Made by a program: the position numbers and the translations under genes
Notes under the pieces: generated by a model
Told to the model about the DNA's origin: nothing
The model's input: only the letters and a program-made list of their open reading frames with translations
The model's database searches: none
DNA from: Pedobacter sp. UBA1654
GTDB taxonomy: Bacteria > Bacteroidota > Bacteroidia > Sphingobacteriales > Sphingobacteriaceae
DNA: 9,981 bases
NCBI GenBank assembly: GCA_002320935.1
Contig: DCLG01000084.1
Location: 271,565 to 281,545, forward strand
Direction of reading: 5' to 3'
In this document: piece after piece, positions 1 through 6,654 of the stretch
How positions within the stretch are numbered: position 1 is the stretch's first letter
Layout of the letters: every line of letters begins with the position of its first letter

Positions 1-341
1 ACAGTTTCAAATTGAACAAAAAATTAAAATCTCTTGCACGTAAGTCAGCATTGTCTTACAAAGCACAGGACAACAATGTTGTTGTGTTGGAAGATTTTAC
101 TTTTGATACAATCAAGACTAAAAACTACATCAACTTGGTTAATGCATTGAGCTTAACTAACGAGAAGACCTTATTGGTTTTACCTTCACAAAACACTAAT
201 ATTTATTTATCAAGCAGAAACATTCAGAAAGTGAAAGTTACTACTGCTGATCAGTTGAATACTTATGATGTATTAAACTGCGGCAAGCTTTTGTTAACTG
301 CGGATTCTGTTAAAACATTGGAGGAGGCATTTGCCAAGTAA
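1..341 (+). CDS. rplD: 50S ribosomal protein L4 (uL4), 3' end only
   Basis: This is the C-terminal part of ribosomal protein L4. L4 is a primary 23S rRNA binder whose long loop lines the peptide exit tunnel; that loop lies upstream and is not in the window. The reading frame is open from base 3, giving 112 visible residues that begin SFKLNKKLKSLARKSALSYKA, a typical L4 stretch, and end LEEAFAK before TAA at 339-341. L4 proteins are usually about 200-210 residues, so roughly half is missing at the window edge. The TTG at 12 is an internal codon, not a start, because the L4-like frame continues upstream of it. In E. coli L4 autoregulates the S10 operon; no leader for that is visible here. rplW starts one base after the stop. 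Identification is firm from sequence character and position. Confidence 0.95.
   Translation, partial: SFKLNKKLKSLARKSALSYKAQDNNVVVLEDFTFDTIKTKNYINLVNALSLTNEKTLLVLPSQNTNIYLSSRNIQKVKVTTADQLNTYDVLNCGKLLLTADSVKTLEEAFAK
320..327 (+). promoter_or_regulatory. SD-like purine run before rplW, poorly spaced
   Basis: GGAGGAGG lies inside the last codons of rplD (Leu-Glu-Glu-Ala), 15 bases before the rplW ATG at 343. That spacing is long for a working ribosome binding site, and the Glu-Glu codons alone could explain the run. It sits only 3 bases before the TTG at 331, too close to make that an attractive start. Confidence 0.3.
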
Positions 342-342
342 T

Positions 343-633
343 ATGGAATTTTTAAAGAAACCAATATTAACCGAAAAAGCTTCTGCATTAACAGAAAAGT
401 CTAACCGCTTTACTTTTAAAGTAGAACACAAAGCGAACAAATTGCAGATTAAAGCAGCTGTAGAGAAGATGTACGGTGTTAACGTTGTAGCCATTAATAC
501 AATGGTTGTAAACGGAAAACTAAAGTCCAGAAACACTAAAGGTGGTTTAGTTTCGGGTCGTAGCCCAAAATACAAGAAAGCAGTTGTAACGTTGAAAGAC
601 GGTGAAACAATTGATTATTACTCGAATATTTAA
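343..633 (+). CDS. rplW: 50S ribosomal protein L23 (uL23)
   Basis: L23 binds domain III of 23S rRNA beside the tunnel exit. In bacteria generally it is the docking site for trigger factor and the signal recognition particle. The 96-residue product starts MEFLKKPILTEKASALTEK and ends TIDYYSNI, and its length matches the family. The core pattern ILTEK...F.V...ANK.QIK.AVE..YGV.V..V/INTM is clear at about residues 8-57. The segment LKSRNTKGGLVSGRSPKYKKAVVTL is the usual basic loop and final strand. I chose ATG 343 over the in-frame TTG at 331 because it gives the standard N-terminus; the extension would add only MPSN. The start lies one base after the rplD stop, so translation is probably coupled to L4. 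Confidence 0.96.
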   Translation: MEFLKKPILTEKASALTEKSNRFTFKVEHKANKLQIKAAVEKMYGVNVVAINTMVVNGKLKSRNTKGGLVSGRSPKYKKAVVTLKDGETIDYYSNI

Positions 634-656
634 TTAGAATTGAATAATTTATAACT

Positions 657-1481
657 ATGGGCTTAAGAAAATTTAAACCAGTTACTCCGGGTACCCGCTT
701 TAGAGTAGGTGCCAGCTTTTCGGAGATTACAGCAACCAAGCCCGAAAAATCATTGGTTGTATCTTCTAAAAAATCGGGTGGACGTAATAACACAGGAAAA
801 ATGACAATGCGCTACTTAGGTGGTGGTCACAAGAAATCTTACCGTTTGATTGATTTCAAACGTGATAAGTTTGATATTCCTGCAACAGTAGCAACTGTTG
901 AATACGATCCTAACCGTACCGCACGTATTGCATTATTACACTACGTAGATGGTGAGAAGCGTTACATTATTGCACCTGAGGGATTGCAAGTAGGACAAAC
1001 AGTAGTTTCGGGAGAAACAGCTACTCCAGAGGTAGGGAACACATTGAAGTTGGCCAATATTCCATTGGGATCTATTGTGCACAACGTTGAGATTCACCCG
1101 GGCCGTGGAGCACAATTAGCACGTAGTGCAGGTGCTTATGCACAATTAGCTGCACGTGATGGTAAATATGCAACCTTGAAGATGCCTTCAGGAGAGACCA
1201 GATTAATTTTGGTTACCTGCTTAGCAACAATTGGCGCTGTTTCCAACTCTGATCATGCAAATGAAGTATTAGGTAAGGCAGGCCGCAAACGTTGGTTAGG
1301 TATTCGTCCTAGAACACGTCCGGTAGCCATGAACCCTGTCGATCACCCAATGGGTGGTGGTGAAGGCCGTTCATCAGGAGGTCAGCCTCGTTCAAGAAAT
1401 GGTATGTATGCCAAAGGCTTCAAGACCCGTACACTTAAAAAATACTCAAATCGTTTCATCGTAGAGAAAAGGAAAAAATAA
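657..1481 (+). CDS. rplB: 50S ribosomal protein L2 (uL2)
   Basis: L2 is one of the largest and most conserved ribosomal proteins. It sits near the peptidyl transferase centre and is needed for subunit association. The 274-residue product has the OB-fold region at about 35-115, with [19 protein letters not shown] at 42-60. The SH3-like region follows at about 125-200, with the [18 protein letters not shown] segment. The C-terminal globular tip reads [17 protein letters not shown]. His230 in that motif corresponds to E. coli His229, a residue long discussed in relation to peptide-bond formation. Length is the family norm (E. coli 273). A 23-base AT-rich spacer without an SD precedes the ATG. 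The stop shares one base with the rpsS start (TAATG), which suggests translational coupling. Confidence 0.98.
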   Translation: MGLRKFKPVTPGTRFRVGASFSEITATKPEKSLVVSSKKSGGRNNTGKMTMRYLGGGHKKSYRLIDFKRDKFDIPATVATVEYDPNRTARIALLHYVDGEKRYIIAPEGLQVGQTVVSGETATPEVGNTLKLANIPLGSIVHNVEIHPGRGAQLARSAGAYAQLAARDGKYATLKMPSGETRLILVTCLATIGAVSNSDHANEVLGKAGRKRWLGIRPRTRPVAMNPVDHPMGGGEGRSSGGQPRSRNGMYAKGFKTRTLKKYSNRFIVEKRKK

Positions 1482-1747
1482 TGGCTCGTTCAATTAAAAA
1501 AGGACCTTATATTGACCACAACGTAGAGAGAAAAGTAGTCTCTATGAATGATACAGGCAAAAGGACTGTAATCAAAACTTGGTCACGCAGATCAATGATC
1601 TCACCAGATTTCGTGGGTCATACATTTGCAGTACACAACGGTAACAAATTTATACCGGTATACGTAACAGAAAACATGGTTGGTCACAAACTGGGAGAGT
1701 TTGCTCCGACCAGAACATTTAGGGGTCACTCTGAAAAAAGAAAATAA
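1481..1747 (+). CDS. rpsS: 30S ribosomal protein S19 (uS19)
   Basis: S19 forms a complex with S13 in the head of the small subunit and contacts the A-site tRNA region and the bridge to L5. The 88-residue product [19 protein letters not shown]... has the family signatures [23 protein letters not shown] at about 32-54 and [18 protein letters not shown] at about 66-83. The conserved charged tail SEKRK ends the protein. Length is within the usual 88-92. The ATG overlaps the rplB stop by one base and there is no separate SD, so initiation probably depends on ribosomes finishing rplB. rplV begins 7 bases downstream. Confidence 0.97.
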   Translation: MARSIKKGPYIDHNVERKVVSMNDTGKRTVIKTWSRRSMISPDFVGHTFAVHNGNKFIPVYVTENMVGHKLGEFAPTRTFRGHSEKRK

Positions 1748-1754
1748 TTAAGAG

Positions 1755-2117
1755 ATGGAAGCAGTAGCGAAATTAAACAATTGTCCAACCTCACCGCGTA
1801 AAATGCGTTTGGTTGTAGATCTTATCAGAGGCGAGCGTGTAGAGAAAGCATTACATATTTTGAAATTTACCAATAAAGAAGCAGCACAAAAAGTTGAGAA
1901 ACTTTTGTTATCGGCTATCAAGAACTGGGAAACTAAAAATGAAGGTTCTCGTCCTGAAGAAAACCAACTATATGTTAAAACCATCATGGTTGGTGGTGGC
2001 CGTCAGCTTAAACGCTTAAGACCGGCACCTCAAGGCCGCGGTTTCAGAATTCGCAAGCGTTCAAACCACGTAACTTTGATAGTAGATAGTAAAATCGTTG
2101 AAACTCAAACTAATTAA
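1755..2117 (+). CDS. rplV: 50S ribosomal protein L22 (uL22)
   Basis: L22 binds all domains of 23S rRNA and, with L4, forms the narrow part of the exit tunnel. The 120-residue product opens [20 protein letters not shown], where SPRK and the following [14 protein letters not shown] are hallmark L22 segments. The tunnel-lining beta hairpin is at about residues 80-104 ([27 protein letters not shown]). Changes in this loop cause macrolide tolerance in other bacteria; here it looks ordinary. The protein is slightly longer than E. coli L22 (110). The start is ATG 1755, seven bases after the rpsS stop, with only a weak purine run (AAGAGA) before it. rpsC follows after 5 bases. Confidence 0.97.
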   Translation: MEAVAKLNNCPTSPRKMRLVVDLIRGERVEKALHILKFTNKEAAQKVEKLLLSAIKNWETKNEGSRPEENQLYVKTIMVGGGRQLKRLRPAPQGRGFRIRKRSNHVTLIVDSKIVETQTN

Positions 2118-2122
2118 CAGAA

Positions 2123-2983
2123 ATGGGACAAAAAGCACATCCAATAGGTAACAGGTTAGGAATCATCAAAGGTTGGGATTCTAACTGGTTCGGTGGCAAC
2201 AACTATGCTGATAAATTAGTTGAGGACGAAAAAATAAGAAAATACCTTTCTGCACGTATCGCTAAAGGCGGCGTTGCGAAAGTTGTTATCGAGCGTACAT
2301 TAAAGCGCATCACGGTTACCATTCACACTGCCCGTCCGGGTATCGTTATTGGTAAAGCAGGACAAGAGGTTGACAAGATTAAAGAAGAGCTGAAACAACT
2401 TACTAAAAAAGAGATTCAGATCAACATTTTCGAGATCAAACGTCCTGAGTTAGATGCACAATTAGTGGCAGAAGGCGTTGCTAAGCAATTAGAGGCAAGG
2501 ATCTCTTTCCGTAGAGCAATGAAATCTACCATCGCATCAACGATGCGTATGGGCGCTGAAGGTATCAAGATCATGACTTCAGGTCGTTTAGGTGGTGCAG
2601 AGATGGCACGTAGCGAGCAGTACAAAGAAGGAAGAATTCCTTTGCATACTTTCCGTGCGGACATTGACTATGCACTAGCTGAAGCTTTGACTACTTATGG
2701 TAAAATAGGTGTTAAGGTTTGGATCTGCAAAGGTGAGGTTTACGGTAAGCGTGATCTTTCTCCAAACATCGGATCAACCAGCAATGCACCTGGTAAAGGT
2801 GGCAGACCTGAAGGCGCATTCGGTGGCGGCAGAGACAGAGACAACAGAGGCGGCGGCGAAAGACGTAACGATAACCGCGGTGGCGCGAATCGTGGCGGCG
2901 GACGAGGCCCGGGTCAAGGTGGTCCTGGAGCAGGAAGAGATAACAGAGGCGGAAACACTCCTAACAGAGGTCCTCGCAAATAA
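2123..2983 (+). CDS. rpsC: 30S ribosomal protein S3 (uS3) with Gly/Arg/Asn-rich C-terminal tail
   Basis: S3 lines the mRNA entry channel of the small subunit with S4 and S5. The family core is clear: N-terminal [21 protein letters not shown], a type II KH domain with its GxxG loop at residues 77-80 (GKAG, within [14 protein letters not shown]), and the C-terminal domain with [21 protein letters not shown] at about 143-163. The domain ends around residue 212 ([15 protein letters not shown]). A tail of about 70 residues then follows (about 217-286), containing 25 Gly, 13 Arg and 8 Asn by my count and four NRGG motifs. It is very probably disordered and RNA-binding. At 286 residues the protein is far longer than E. 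coli S3 (233). It ends with a clean TAA and shows no frameshift. An overlapping open frame at 2709-2987 is a shadow of this repetitive tail. Confidence 0.97.
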   Translation: MGQKAHPIGNRLGIIKGWDSNWFGGNNYADKLVEDEKIRKYLSARIAKGGVAKVVIERTLKRITVTIHTARPGIVIGKAGQEVDKIKEELKQLTKKEIQINIFEIKRPELDAQLVAEGVAKQLEARISFRRAMKSTIASTMRMGAEGIKIMTSGRLGGAEMARSEQYKEGRIPLHTFRADIDYALAEALTTYGKIGVKVWICKGEVYGKRDLSPNIGSTSNAPGKGGRPEGAFGGGRDRDNRGGGERRNDNRGGANRGGGRGPGQGGPGAGRDNRGGNTPNRGPRK

Positions 2984-2994
2984 TTAGTTAACAA

Positions 2995-3007
2995 ATCGTT
3001 TTACGAT
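2995..3007 (+). other. Small hairpin in rpsC-rplP spacer
   Basis: ATCGT, a TTT loop and ACGAT form a perfect 5-bp stem in the 38-base spacer 2984-3021. It is AT-rich and has no T run after it. It may be incidental or a weak pause or processing site; confidence that it matters is low. Confidence 0.2.
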
Positions 3008-3021
3008 AATATTAAGATAAA

Positions 3022-3444
3022 ATGTTACAGCCAAAAAGAACGAAGTTCAGAAAGATGCAAAAAGGCAGAATGAAAGGTTTAGCTACACGTGGAGCTGAAC
3101 TATCATTCGGATCTTTCGGGATCAAATCTCTAGAGTCGACCTGGATTACCAGTCGTCAGATAGAGGCAGCCCGTATCGCGGTAACTCGTTTCATGAAACG
3201 TGAAGGCCAGGTGTGGATTAGAATTTTCCCGGACAAACCGGTAACTAAGAAGCCAGCTGAGGTACGTATGGGTAAAGGTAAAGGTGCTCCTGAATACTGG
3301 GTAGCTGTTGTTAGACCCGGACGTATTATTTTTGAAGCAGAAGGTGTACCTTTGGAAGTTGCCAAAGAAGCCATGAGATTAGCCGCTCAGAAATTACCAA
3401 TCCAGACAAAATTTGTAGTACGTAGAGATTACGTAGAAGCATAA
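3022..3444 (+). CDS. rplP: 50S ribosomal protein L16 (uL16)
   Basis: L16 sits between the central protuberance and the A site and helps position aminoacyl-tRNA on the large subunit. The 140-residue product starts [19 protein letters not shown] and carries the signatures [23 protein letters not shown] (about 57-78) and [23 protein letters not shown] (about 80-102). Arg82 aligns with E. coli Arg81, which a 2-oxoglutarate oxygenase hydroxylates in that species; whether it is modified here cannot be seen. Length is normal (E. coli 136). The gene is preceded by a 38-base AT-rich spacer without an SD. It is followed by a 73-base gap, unusually long for this cluster, that contains an inverted repeat. 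Confidence 0.98.
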   Translation: MLQPKRTKFRKMQKGRMKGLATRGAELSFGSFGIKSLESTWITSRQIEAARIAVTRFMKREGQVWIRIFPDKPVTKKPAEVRMGKGKGAPEYWVAVVRPGRIIFEAEGVPLEVAKEAMRLAAQKLPIQTKFVVRRDYVEA

Positions 3445-3451
3445 AAAAGTA

Positions 3452-3499
3452 TTGGGTTGCATGTTGTAAGTAACTTGTTATTATAACCTCTAGACCCAA
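3452..3499 (+). promoter_or_regulatory. Inverted repeat in the rplP-rpmC gap
   Basis: TTGGGT (3452-3457) and ACCCAA (3494-3499) are perfect complements around a 36-base AT-rich interior. The pair extends by one G-T wobble inward (3458/3493). A smaller GTTA-TTA-TAAC hairpin lies inside, near 3478-3487. The repeat occupies most of the 73-base gap 3445-3517, whereas most neighbouring genes are 0-23 bases apart. It could mark an mRNA processing site or a regulatory leader of rpmC; no T run suggests termination. Confidence 0.35.
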
Positions 3500-3517
3500 C
3501 ACATTAAAATTAATAAA

Positions 3518-3727
3518 ATGAAGAACTCAGAAATCACAGGGCTTTCACAGGAAGAACTAGTAGCCAGGATTGCAGAAGAAAAAGAAAACTTAGTTAAGTT
3601 AAAGTTTGCGCATACAATTTCGGCTATCGAAAATCCTTCCCGCATCACAAAGGTAAGAAGGAATATTGCCCAATTAAATACTGAACTGACTAAGCGCAAG
3701 GCTGTGTCTGCTAGTGAAACTAAATAA
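3518..3727 (+). CDS. rpmC: 50S ribosomal protein L29 (uL29)
   Basis: L29 is a small two-helix protein near the tunnel exit, next to L23. The 69-residue product [57 protein letters not shown]... shows the family layout: a first helix with the S.EEL...I.E.KENL..LKF pattern, then the conserved turn (A/G)..ENPSRI, then a basic second helix ending in TKRK. Length fits the usual 60-70. The ATG lies in an A-rich context (AATAAAATG) with no SD, as is normal for Bacteroidota. The upstream gap is long (see 3452-3499), so this gene may be less tightly coupled to rplP than its neighbours are to each other. rpsQ starts 13 bases after its stop. Confidence 0.96.
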   Translation: MKNSEITGLSQEELVARIAEEKENLVKLKFAHTISAIENPSRITKVRRNIAQLNTELTKRKAVSASETK

Positions 3728-3740
3728 CTTTAGAGTCGAA

Positions 3741-3995
3741 ATGGAAAGACAATTAAGAAAAACAAGAACCGGGTTAGTGGTAAGCAACAAGATGGATAAA
3801 TCTGTTGTGGTAGCAGTAGAGCGTAAAGTGAAACACCCGATCTATGGTAAGTTCGTGAAGAAAACTACCAAATTTATGGCTCATGACGAGAAAAACGATT
3901 GCGGTATTGGTGATACAGTACTGATCATGGAGACTCGTCCGCTGAGTAAAAACAAGAACTGGAGATTAGTGGAAATTTTAGAAAGGGCTAAATAA
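3741..3995 (+). CDS. rpsQ: 30S ribosomal protein S17 (uS17)
   Basis: S17 is a primary 16S rRNA-binding protein with an OB fold, important for early small-subunit assembly. The product from ATG 3741 is 84 residues ([45 protein letters not shown]...). The signatures are G.VVS.KMDK(S/T)VVV.VER...HP.YGK at about 11-37 and [33 protein letters not shown] at about 48-80. An in-frame GTG at 3714 would add nine residues, overlap the end of rpmC and match nothing in the family, so I rejected it. The start is 13 bases after rpmC, and rplN follows after a single base. Confidence 0.97.
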   Translation: MERQLRKTRTGLVVSNKMDKSVVVAVERKVKHPIYGKFVKKTTKFMAHDEKNDCGIGDTVLIMETRPLSKNKNWRLVEILERAK

Positions 3996-3996
3996 C

Positions 3997-4365
3997 ATGG
4001 TACAACAGGAATCAAGATTAAACGTAGCCGATAACAGCGGCGCAAAAGAAGTATTGGTTATCCGTGTACTTGGTGGTACTGGAAAGCGATATGCTTCTAT
4101 TGGTGACAAGATCGTTGTTACCGTGAAAAGCGCATTACCTTCTGGAAACATTAAGAAAGGAACAGTTTCTAAAGCAGTTGTTGTAAGAACAAAGAAAGAG
4201 ATCAGACGTAAAGATGGTTCTTACATCCGTTTCGACGACAATGCAGCAGTATTATTGAATGCACAAGATGAGCCGCGCGGTACTCGTATTTTCGGCCCGG
4301 TAGCGAGAGAACTGCGTGAAAAACAATTCATGAAAATTGTATCATTAGCACCGGAGGTATTATAA
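3997..4365 (+). CDS. rplN: 50S ribosomal protein L14 (uL14)
   Basis: L14 binds 23S rRNA at the subunit interface, contributes to inter-subunit bridges and touches L19. The 122-residue product has the expected length (E. coli 123) and is strongly conserved: [27 protein letters not shown] at the start, [36 protein letters not shown] at about 53-88, and [28 protein letters not shown] at the end. The ATG lies one base after the rpsQ stop without its own SD, so re-initiation from rpsQ is likely. The last codons (Pro-Glu-Val) contain GGAGG, which may double as the ribosome binding site of rplX. Confidence 0.98.
   Translation: MVQQESRLNVADNSGAKEVLVIRVLGGTGKRYASIGDKIVVTVKSALPSGNIKKGTVSKAVVVRTKKEIRRKDGSYIRFDDNAAVLLNAQDEPRGTRIFGPVARELREKQFMKIVSLAPEVL
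4353..4357 (+). promoter_or_regulatory. SD-like GGAGG before rplX
   Basis: GGAGG lies 9 bases before the rplX ATG at 4367, a workable spacing. It sits inside the last codons of rplN (CCG GAG GTA), so the protein sequence could also explain it. It is one of few SD-like sites in this cluster. Confidence 0.45.
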
Positions 4366-4366
4366 A

Positions 4367-4705
4367 ATGAAAAATAAAGTAACGACACCAAAAATAAAGA
4401 TCCGTAAAGGAGATTTAGTAAAGGTTATAGCCGGCGATTCAAAAGGCCAGCAAGGTAACGTACTAGCAGTACAAACTGACAAGAACAGAGTATTGGTAGA
4501 AGGCATTAACCTTGTTTCAAAACATACAAAACCAAATGCTGCTACTCCAAATGGTGGTATCATTAAAAAAGAAGCTGCTCTTCACATTTCTAACGTGATG
4601 CTAGTTGATCCAAAATCTGGTGAGACTACCCGCGTTGGCAGAAAGCTAAACGCTGATGGGAAATTAGTTAGGGTTGCTAAAAAATCAGGAGAGGAGATCA
4701 AATAA
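4367..4705 (+). CDS. rplX: 50S ribosomal protein L24 (uL24)
   Basis: L24 is an assembly initiator of the large subunit and sits near the tunnel exit. The 112-residue product has an N-terminal KOW/SH3-like domain at about 10-50 ([25 protein letters not shown], then [15 protein letters not shown]). The C-terminal part carries [29 protein letters not shown], also typical of the family. Length fits (E. coli 104). The start follows the rplN stop by one base and has GGAGG at good spacing. The gene ends in TAATG, sharing one base with rplE. In E. coli the S8 repressor site of the spc operon lies around the rplX-rplE junction; this one-base overlap leaves no spacer for a site of that layout. Confidence 0.97.
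   Translation: MKNKVTTPKIKIRKGDLVKVIAGDSKGQQGNVLAVQTDKNRVLVEGINLVSKHTKPNAATPNGGIIKKEAALHISNVMLVDPKSGETTRVGRKLNADGKLVRVAKKSGEEIK
4692..4696 (+). promoter_or_regulatory. SD-like AGGAG before rplE
   Basis: AGGAG, within the longer GGAGAGGAG at 4688-4696, lies 8 bases before the rplE ATG at 4705, inside the last codons of rplX (Gly-Glu-Glu). The spacing is suitable, but Glu codons may account for it. Confidence 0.4.
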
Positions 4706-5274
4706 TGGCTTACGTACCAAGATTAAAAAGTAAATATAAAGAGGAAATTGTAAATAATCTTAAAGATAAGTTTAATTACAAGAGCGTAATGCAGGTTCCT
4801 AAATTAGAGAAAATCGCTATCAACCAGGGTGTTGGCCGTTTTTCTGTAACTGACAAGAAGATTATGGACAGCTCTATTTTAGAGATGACTACCATTTCTG
4901 GTCAGCAGGCTGTAGGCGCAAAATCTAAAAAAGATATCTCAAACTTCAAATTACGTAAAGGTATGCCTGTAGGTGTACGTGTAACTTTACGTGATAACAA
5001 CATGTATGAGTTTTTAGATCGTTTAATTTCCGTAGCTTTGCCGCGTATCCGTGATTTCAAAGGTATCAATGACAAAGGATTTGATGGAAAAGGCAATTAC
5101 ACTTTAGGTGTAACTGAGCAAATCATCTTCCCTGAGATCAACATCGATAAGATCAGCAAGATTTTAGGTATGGATATTACATTTGTAACAACTGCTACCA
5201 ACGATGTTGAAGCATTGGAACTTTTAAAACAATTTGGATTACCATTTAAAAATCAAACCCCAACAAATCAGTAA
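4705..5274 (+). CDS. rplE: 50S ribosomal protein L5 (uL5)
   Basis: L5 binds 5S rRNA, forms the central protuberance with L18 and contacts the P-site tRNA and S13. The 189-residue product contains [15 protein letters not shown], the [14 protein letters not shown] block at about 31-44, [31 protein letters not shown] at about 66-96, and [35 protein letters not shown] at about 111-145. These are the standard L5 landmarks. Length is slightly above E. coli (179) because of a C-terminal tail ([17 protein letters not shown]). Both ends use one-base TAATG junctions, with rplX upstream and rpsN downstream, so L24, L5 and S14 are probably made in coupled fashion. Confidence 0.98.
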   Translation: MAYVPRLKSKYKEEIVNNLKDKFNYKSVMQVPKLEKIAINQGVGRFSVTDKKIMDSSILEMTTISGQQAVGAKSKKDISNFKLRKGMPVGVRVTLRDNNMYEFLDRLISVALPRIRDFKGINDKGFDGKGNYTLGVTEQIIFPEINIDKISKILGMDITFVTTATNDVEALELLKQFGLPFKNQTPTNQ

Positions 5275-5543
5275 TGGCAAGAGAAGGTGTAAAAGCACGC
5301 GAAGTTAAGCGCCAAAGATTGGTGGCTAAGTACGCAGATAAACGTGCAGAATTAAAAGCTGCAGGTGACTTCGAAGGACTTGATAAGTTACCTAAAAATT
5401 CATCTCCTGTTCGTTTGCACAACCGTTGTAAATTAACTGGCCGCCCTCGTGGTTACATGCGTACCTTTGGTATTTCCAGGGTTACGTTCCGCGAAATGGC
5501 ATTGGCTGGTAAGATTCCGGGAGTAAGAAAAGCGAGCTGGTAA
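5274..5543 (+). CDS. rpsN: 30S ribosomal protein S14 (uS14), zinc-free long form
   Basis: S14 sits in the head of the small subunit next to S3, S10 and S19. The 89-residue product has the conserved C-terminal half: [47 protein letters not shown] at about 43-89. Only one Cys (Cys52) lies in the place where zinc-binding S14 proteins have two CxxC pairs, so this is the C-minus form that needs no zinc. In many bacteria this form is paired with, or replaces, a zinc version. The ATG overlaps the rplE stop (TAATG). The gene is followed by the longest gap of the window (5544-5674), which holds two hairpins. Confidence 0.97.
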   Translation: MAREGVKAREVKRQRLVAKYADKRAELKAAGDFEGLDKLPKNSSPVRLHNRCKLTGRPRGYMRTFGISRVTFREMALAGKIPGVRKASW

Positions 5544-5554
5544 GAATATCCAGT

Positions 5555-5594
5555 ATACATTAGAAGATCTGCATCTGCAGGACTTCTAATGTAT
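5555..5594 (+). promoter_or_regulatory. Strong hairpin after rpsN
   Basis: ATACATTAGAAG (5555-5566) and CTTCTAATGTAT (5583-5594) are perfect 12-bp complements. The interior adds CTGCA (5569-5573) facing TGCAG (5576-5580), with a U-G pair and an A-A mismatch between the two stems. The whole 40-base segment can therefore fold as one long, nearly unbroken hairpin. It begins 11 bases after the rpsN stop. The next bases are TTGCGTTAAAAAG, not a T run, so it is a poor intrinsic terminator. It is better viewed as an mRNA stability, processing or regulatory element ahead of rpsH. Confidence 0.65.
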
Positions 5595-5629
5595 TTGCGT
5601 TAAAAAGAATATTAACCGATGGAAGGTCG

Positions 5630-5646
5630 TCCCGAATGGATCGGGA
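5630..5646 (+). promoter_or_regulatory. GC-rich hairpin in the rpsH leader
   Basis: TCCCGA (5630-5635) and TCGGGA (5641-5646) form a perfect 6-bp stem around the five-base loop ATGGA. The hairpin ends 28 bases before the rpsH ATG. Outer GGT (5625-5627) and ACC (5652-5654) could add a second short stem. The loop contains most of an in-frame ATG (5636) that I do not accept as the start of rpsH. A protein-binding leader is possible, but no known motif was recognised. Confidence 0.5.
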
Positions 5647-5674
5647 AGGAAACCGCTGTCACAATCATATCAAA

Positions 5675-6073
5675 ATGAATACAGATCCAATAGCAGATTA
5701 TCTTACAAGAGTAAGAAATGCCATCAAGGCAAATCACAGAATTGTTGAGATTCCTGCATCGAACCTTAAAAAGGAAATGACGAAAGTACTTTTTGACAAA
5801 GGTTACATTGCCAATTACAAATTTGAGGACACTACTGCTCAAGGCACCATCAAAATTGCTTTGAAGTACAACCCGATTACTAAAGTTCCTGCAATACGTA
5901 CATTAATGCGTATCAGCAAACCAGGTTTAAGGCAATATGCTGGCGTAGGTAATATGCCAAGAGTATTAAACGGTTTAGGTATCGCAATCTTGTCTACTTC
6001 TAAAGGAGTTATGACAGATAAAGAAGCGGCTAGACTTAACATTGGTGGCGAAGTTTTGTGTCACGTTTATTAA
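5675..6073 (+). CDS. rpsH: 30S ribosomal protein S8 (uS8)
   Basis: S8 is a primary 16S rRNA-binding protein of the central domain; in E. coli it represses translation of its own spc operon. The 132-residue product from ATG 5675 starts MNTDPIADYLTRVRNAIKANH, the classic S8 N-terminus, and ends with GVMTDKEAARLNIGGEVLCHVY, the conserved C-terminal RNA-binding part. The middle includes RISKPGLRQYAGVGNMPRVLNGLGIAILSTSKG. Length equals the family norm (E. coli 130). An upstream in-frame ATG at 5636 would add MDREGNRCHNHIK, which is unlike any S8 and would run through the leader hairpin. The leader of 131 bases with two hairpins is unusual for this cluster and may be where S8 or another factor acts; that is inference. 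Confidence 0.97.
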   Translation: MNTDPIADYLTRVRNAIKANHRIVEIPASNLKKEMTKVLFDKGYIANYKFEDTTAQGTIKIALKYNPITKVPAIRTLMRISKPGLRQYAGVGNMPRVLNGLGIAILSTSKGVMTDKEAARLNIGGEVLCHVY

Positions 6074-6077
6074 TTAA

Positions 6078-6083
6078 AGGAGG
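6078..6083 (+). promoter_or_regulatory. Strong Shine-Dalgarno before rplF
   Basis: AGGAGG, within AAAGGAGG at 6076-6083, is 8 bases before the rplF ATG at 6092. It lies in the 18-base intergenic spacer, so no codon constraint explains it. Most starts in this window have only A-rich leaders, which makes this a deliberate-looking site. Confidence 0.8.
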
Positions 6084-6091
6084 ATAACAAA

Positions 6092-6649
6092 ATGTCAAGA
6101 ATAGGAAAAGCCCCAATTAATGTTCCTGCTGGAGTAACCATTACCGTATCTAAAGATAACGTAGTAACAGTTGCAGGTCCAAAAGGACAGTTAACCCAAG
6201 CAGTTGATTCAGATATCACTGTAAGTTTAGAAGACAATGTACTTACTGTACAACGTCCAACTGAGCAAAAGAGACACAAAGCATTGCACGGTCTATACCG
6301 TTCATTGTTAACCAATATGGTTATCGGTGTAACAGAAGGATACAAGCTACAACAAGAGCTGGTAGGTGTGGGTTACCGCGCAACCAACGTAGGAAATACC
6401 CTTGATCTTGTTTTAGGATTCTCTCACCACTATGTGTTCCAGTTACCGGAAGAAATTAAAGTAACTACATCTTCGGAGAAAGGACAGACTCCTAAAATTA
6501 TTTTAGAGAGTATCGACAAACAATTGATCGGTCAGGTAGCAGCGAAAATCCGCTCGTTACGTGCACCAGAGCCATATAAAGGTAAAGGTATCAAGTTTGT
6601 AGGCGAAGTGTTAAGAAGAAAAGCAGGTAAATCAGCTTCTAAAAAATAA
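6092..6649 (+). CDS. rplF: 50S ribosomal protein L6 (uL6)
   Basis: L6 binds near the factor-binding site and sarcin-ricin loop of 23S rRNA and is needed late in large-subunit assembly. The 185-residue product has the two similar L6 domains. The first begins [34 protein letters not shown]. The second includes the [31 protein letters not shown] block at about 91-121, ending with the RNA-binding [24 protein letters not shown] at about 155-178. It is slightly longer than E. coli L6 (177) through a basic KSASKK tail. It has a consensus SD (6078-6083), the clearest in the window, which may set a higher or independently controlled initiation rate. rplR follows after 5 bases. Confidence 0.98.
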   Translation: MSRIGKAPINVPAGVTITVSKDNVVTVAGPKGQLTQAVDSDITVSLEDNVLTVQRPTEQKRHKALHGLYRSLLTNMVIGVTEGYKLQQELVGVGYRATNVGNTLDLVLGFSHHYVFQLPEEIKVTTSSEKGQTPKIILESIDKQLIGQVAAKIRSLRAPEPYKGKGIKFVGEVLRRKAGKSASKK

Positions 6650-6654
6650 TCATC

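Noticed and set aside
12..341. Separate short gene starting at TTG 12
   Set aside because: The frame is open to the window edge and the residues before it (SFK) belong to L4, so this is the truncated rplD gene.
331..342. Upstream TTG start for rplW
   Set aside because: It adds only MPSN, overlaps rplD and is not part of the L23 family N-terminus.
2709..2987. 92-codon open frame overlapping the rpsC 3' end
   Set aside because: It is a +1 shadow kept open by the repetitive GC-rich tail of S3 and matches no family I recognise.
3471..3478. TAACTTGT as a -7 promoter box in the rplP-rpmC gap
   Set aside because: It misses the TAnnTTTG consensus and the nearest TTG elements are 11 or 16 bases away, below the usual spacing.
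3714..3740. Upstream GTG start for rpsQ
   Set aside because: It overlaps rpmC and adds nine residues unlike S17; ATG 3741 gives the normal 84-residue protein.
5590..5597. TGTATTTG as a -7 promoter box before rpsH
   Set aside because: It differs from TAnnTTTG at the second base and no TTG lies at the needed distance upstream.
5636..5674. Upstream ATG start for rpsH
   Set aside because: The extension MDREGNRCHNHIK is unlike S8 and lies in the leader hairpin; ATG 5675 gives the standard MNTDPIADYLTR start.
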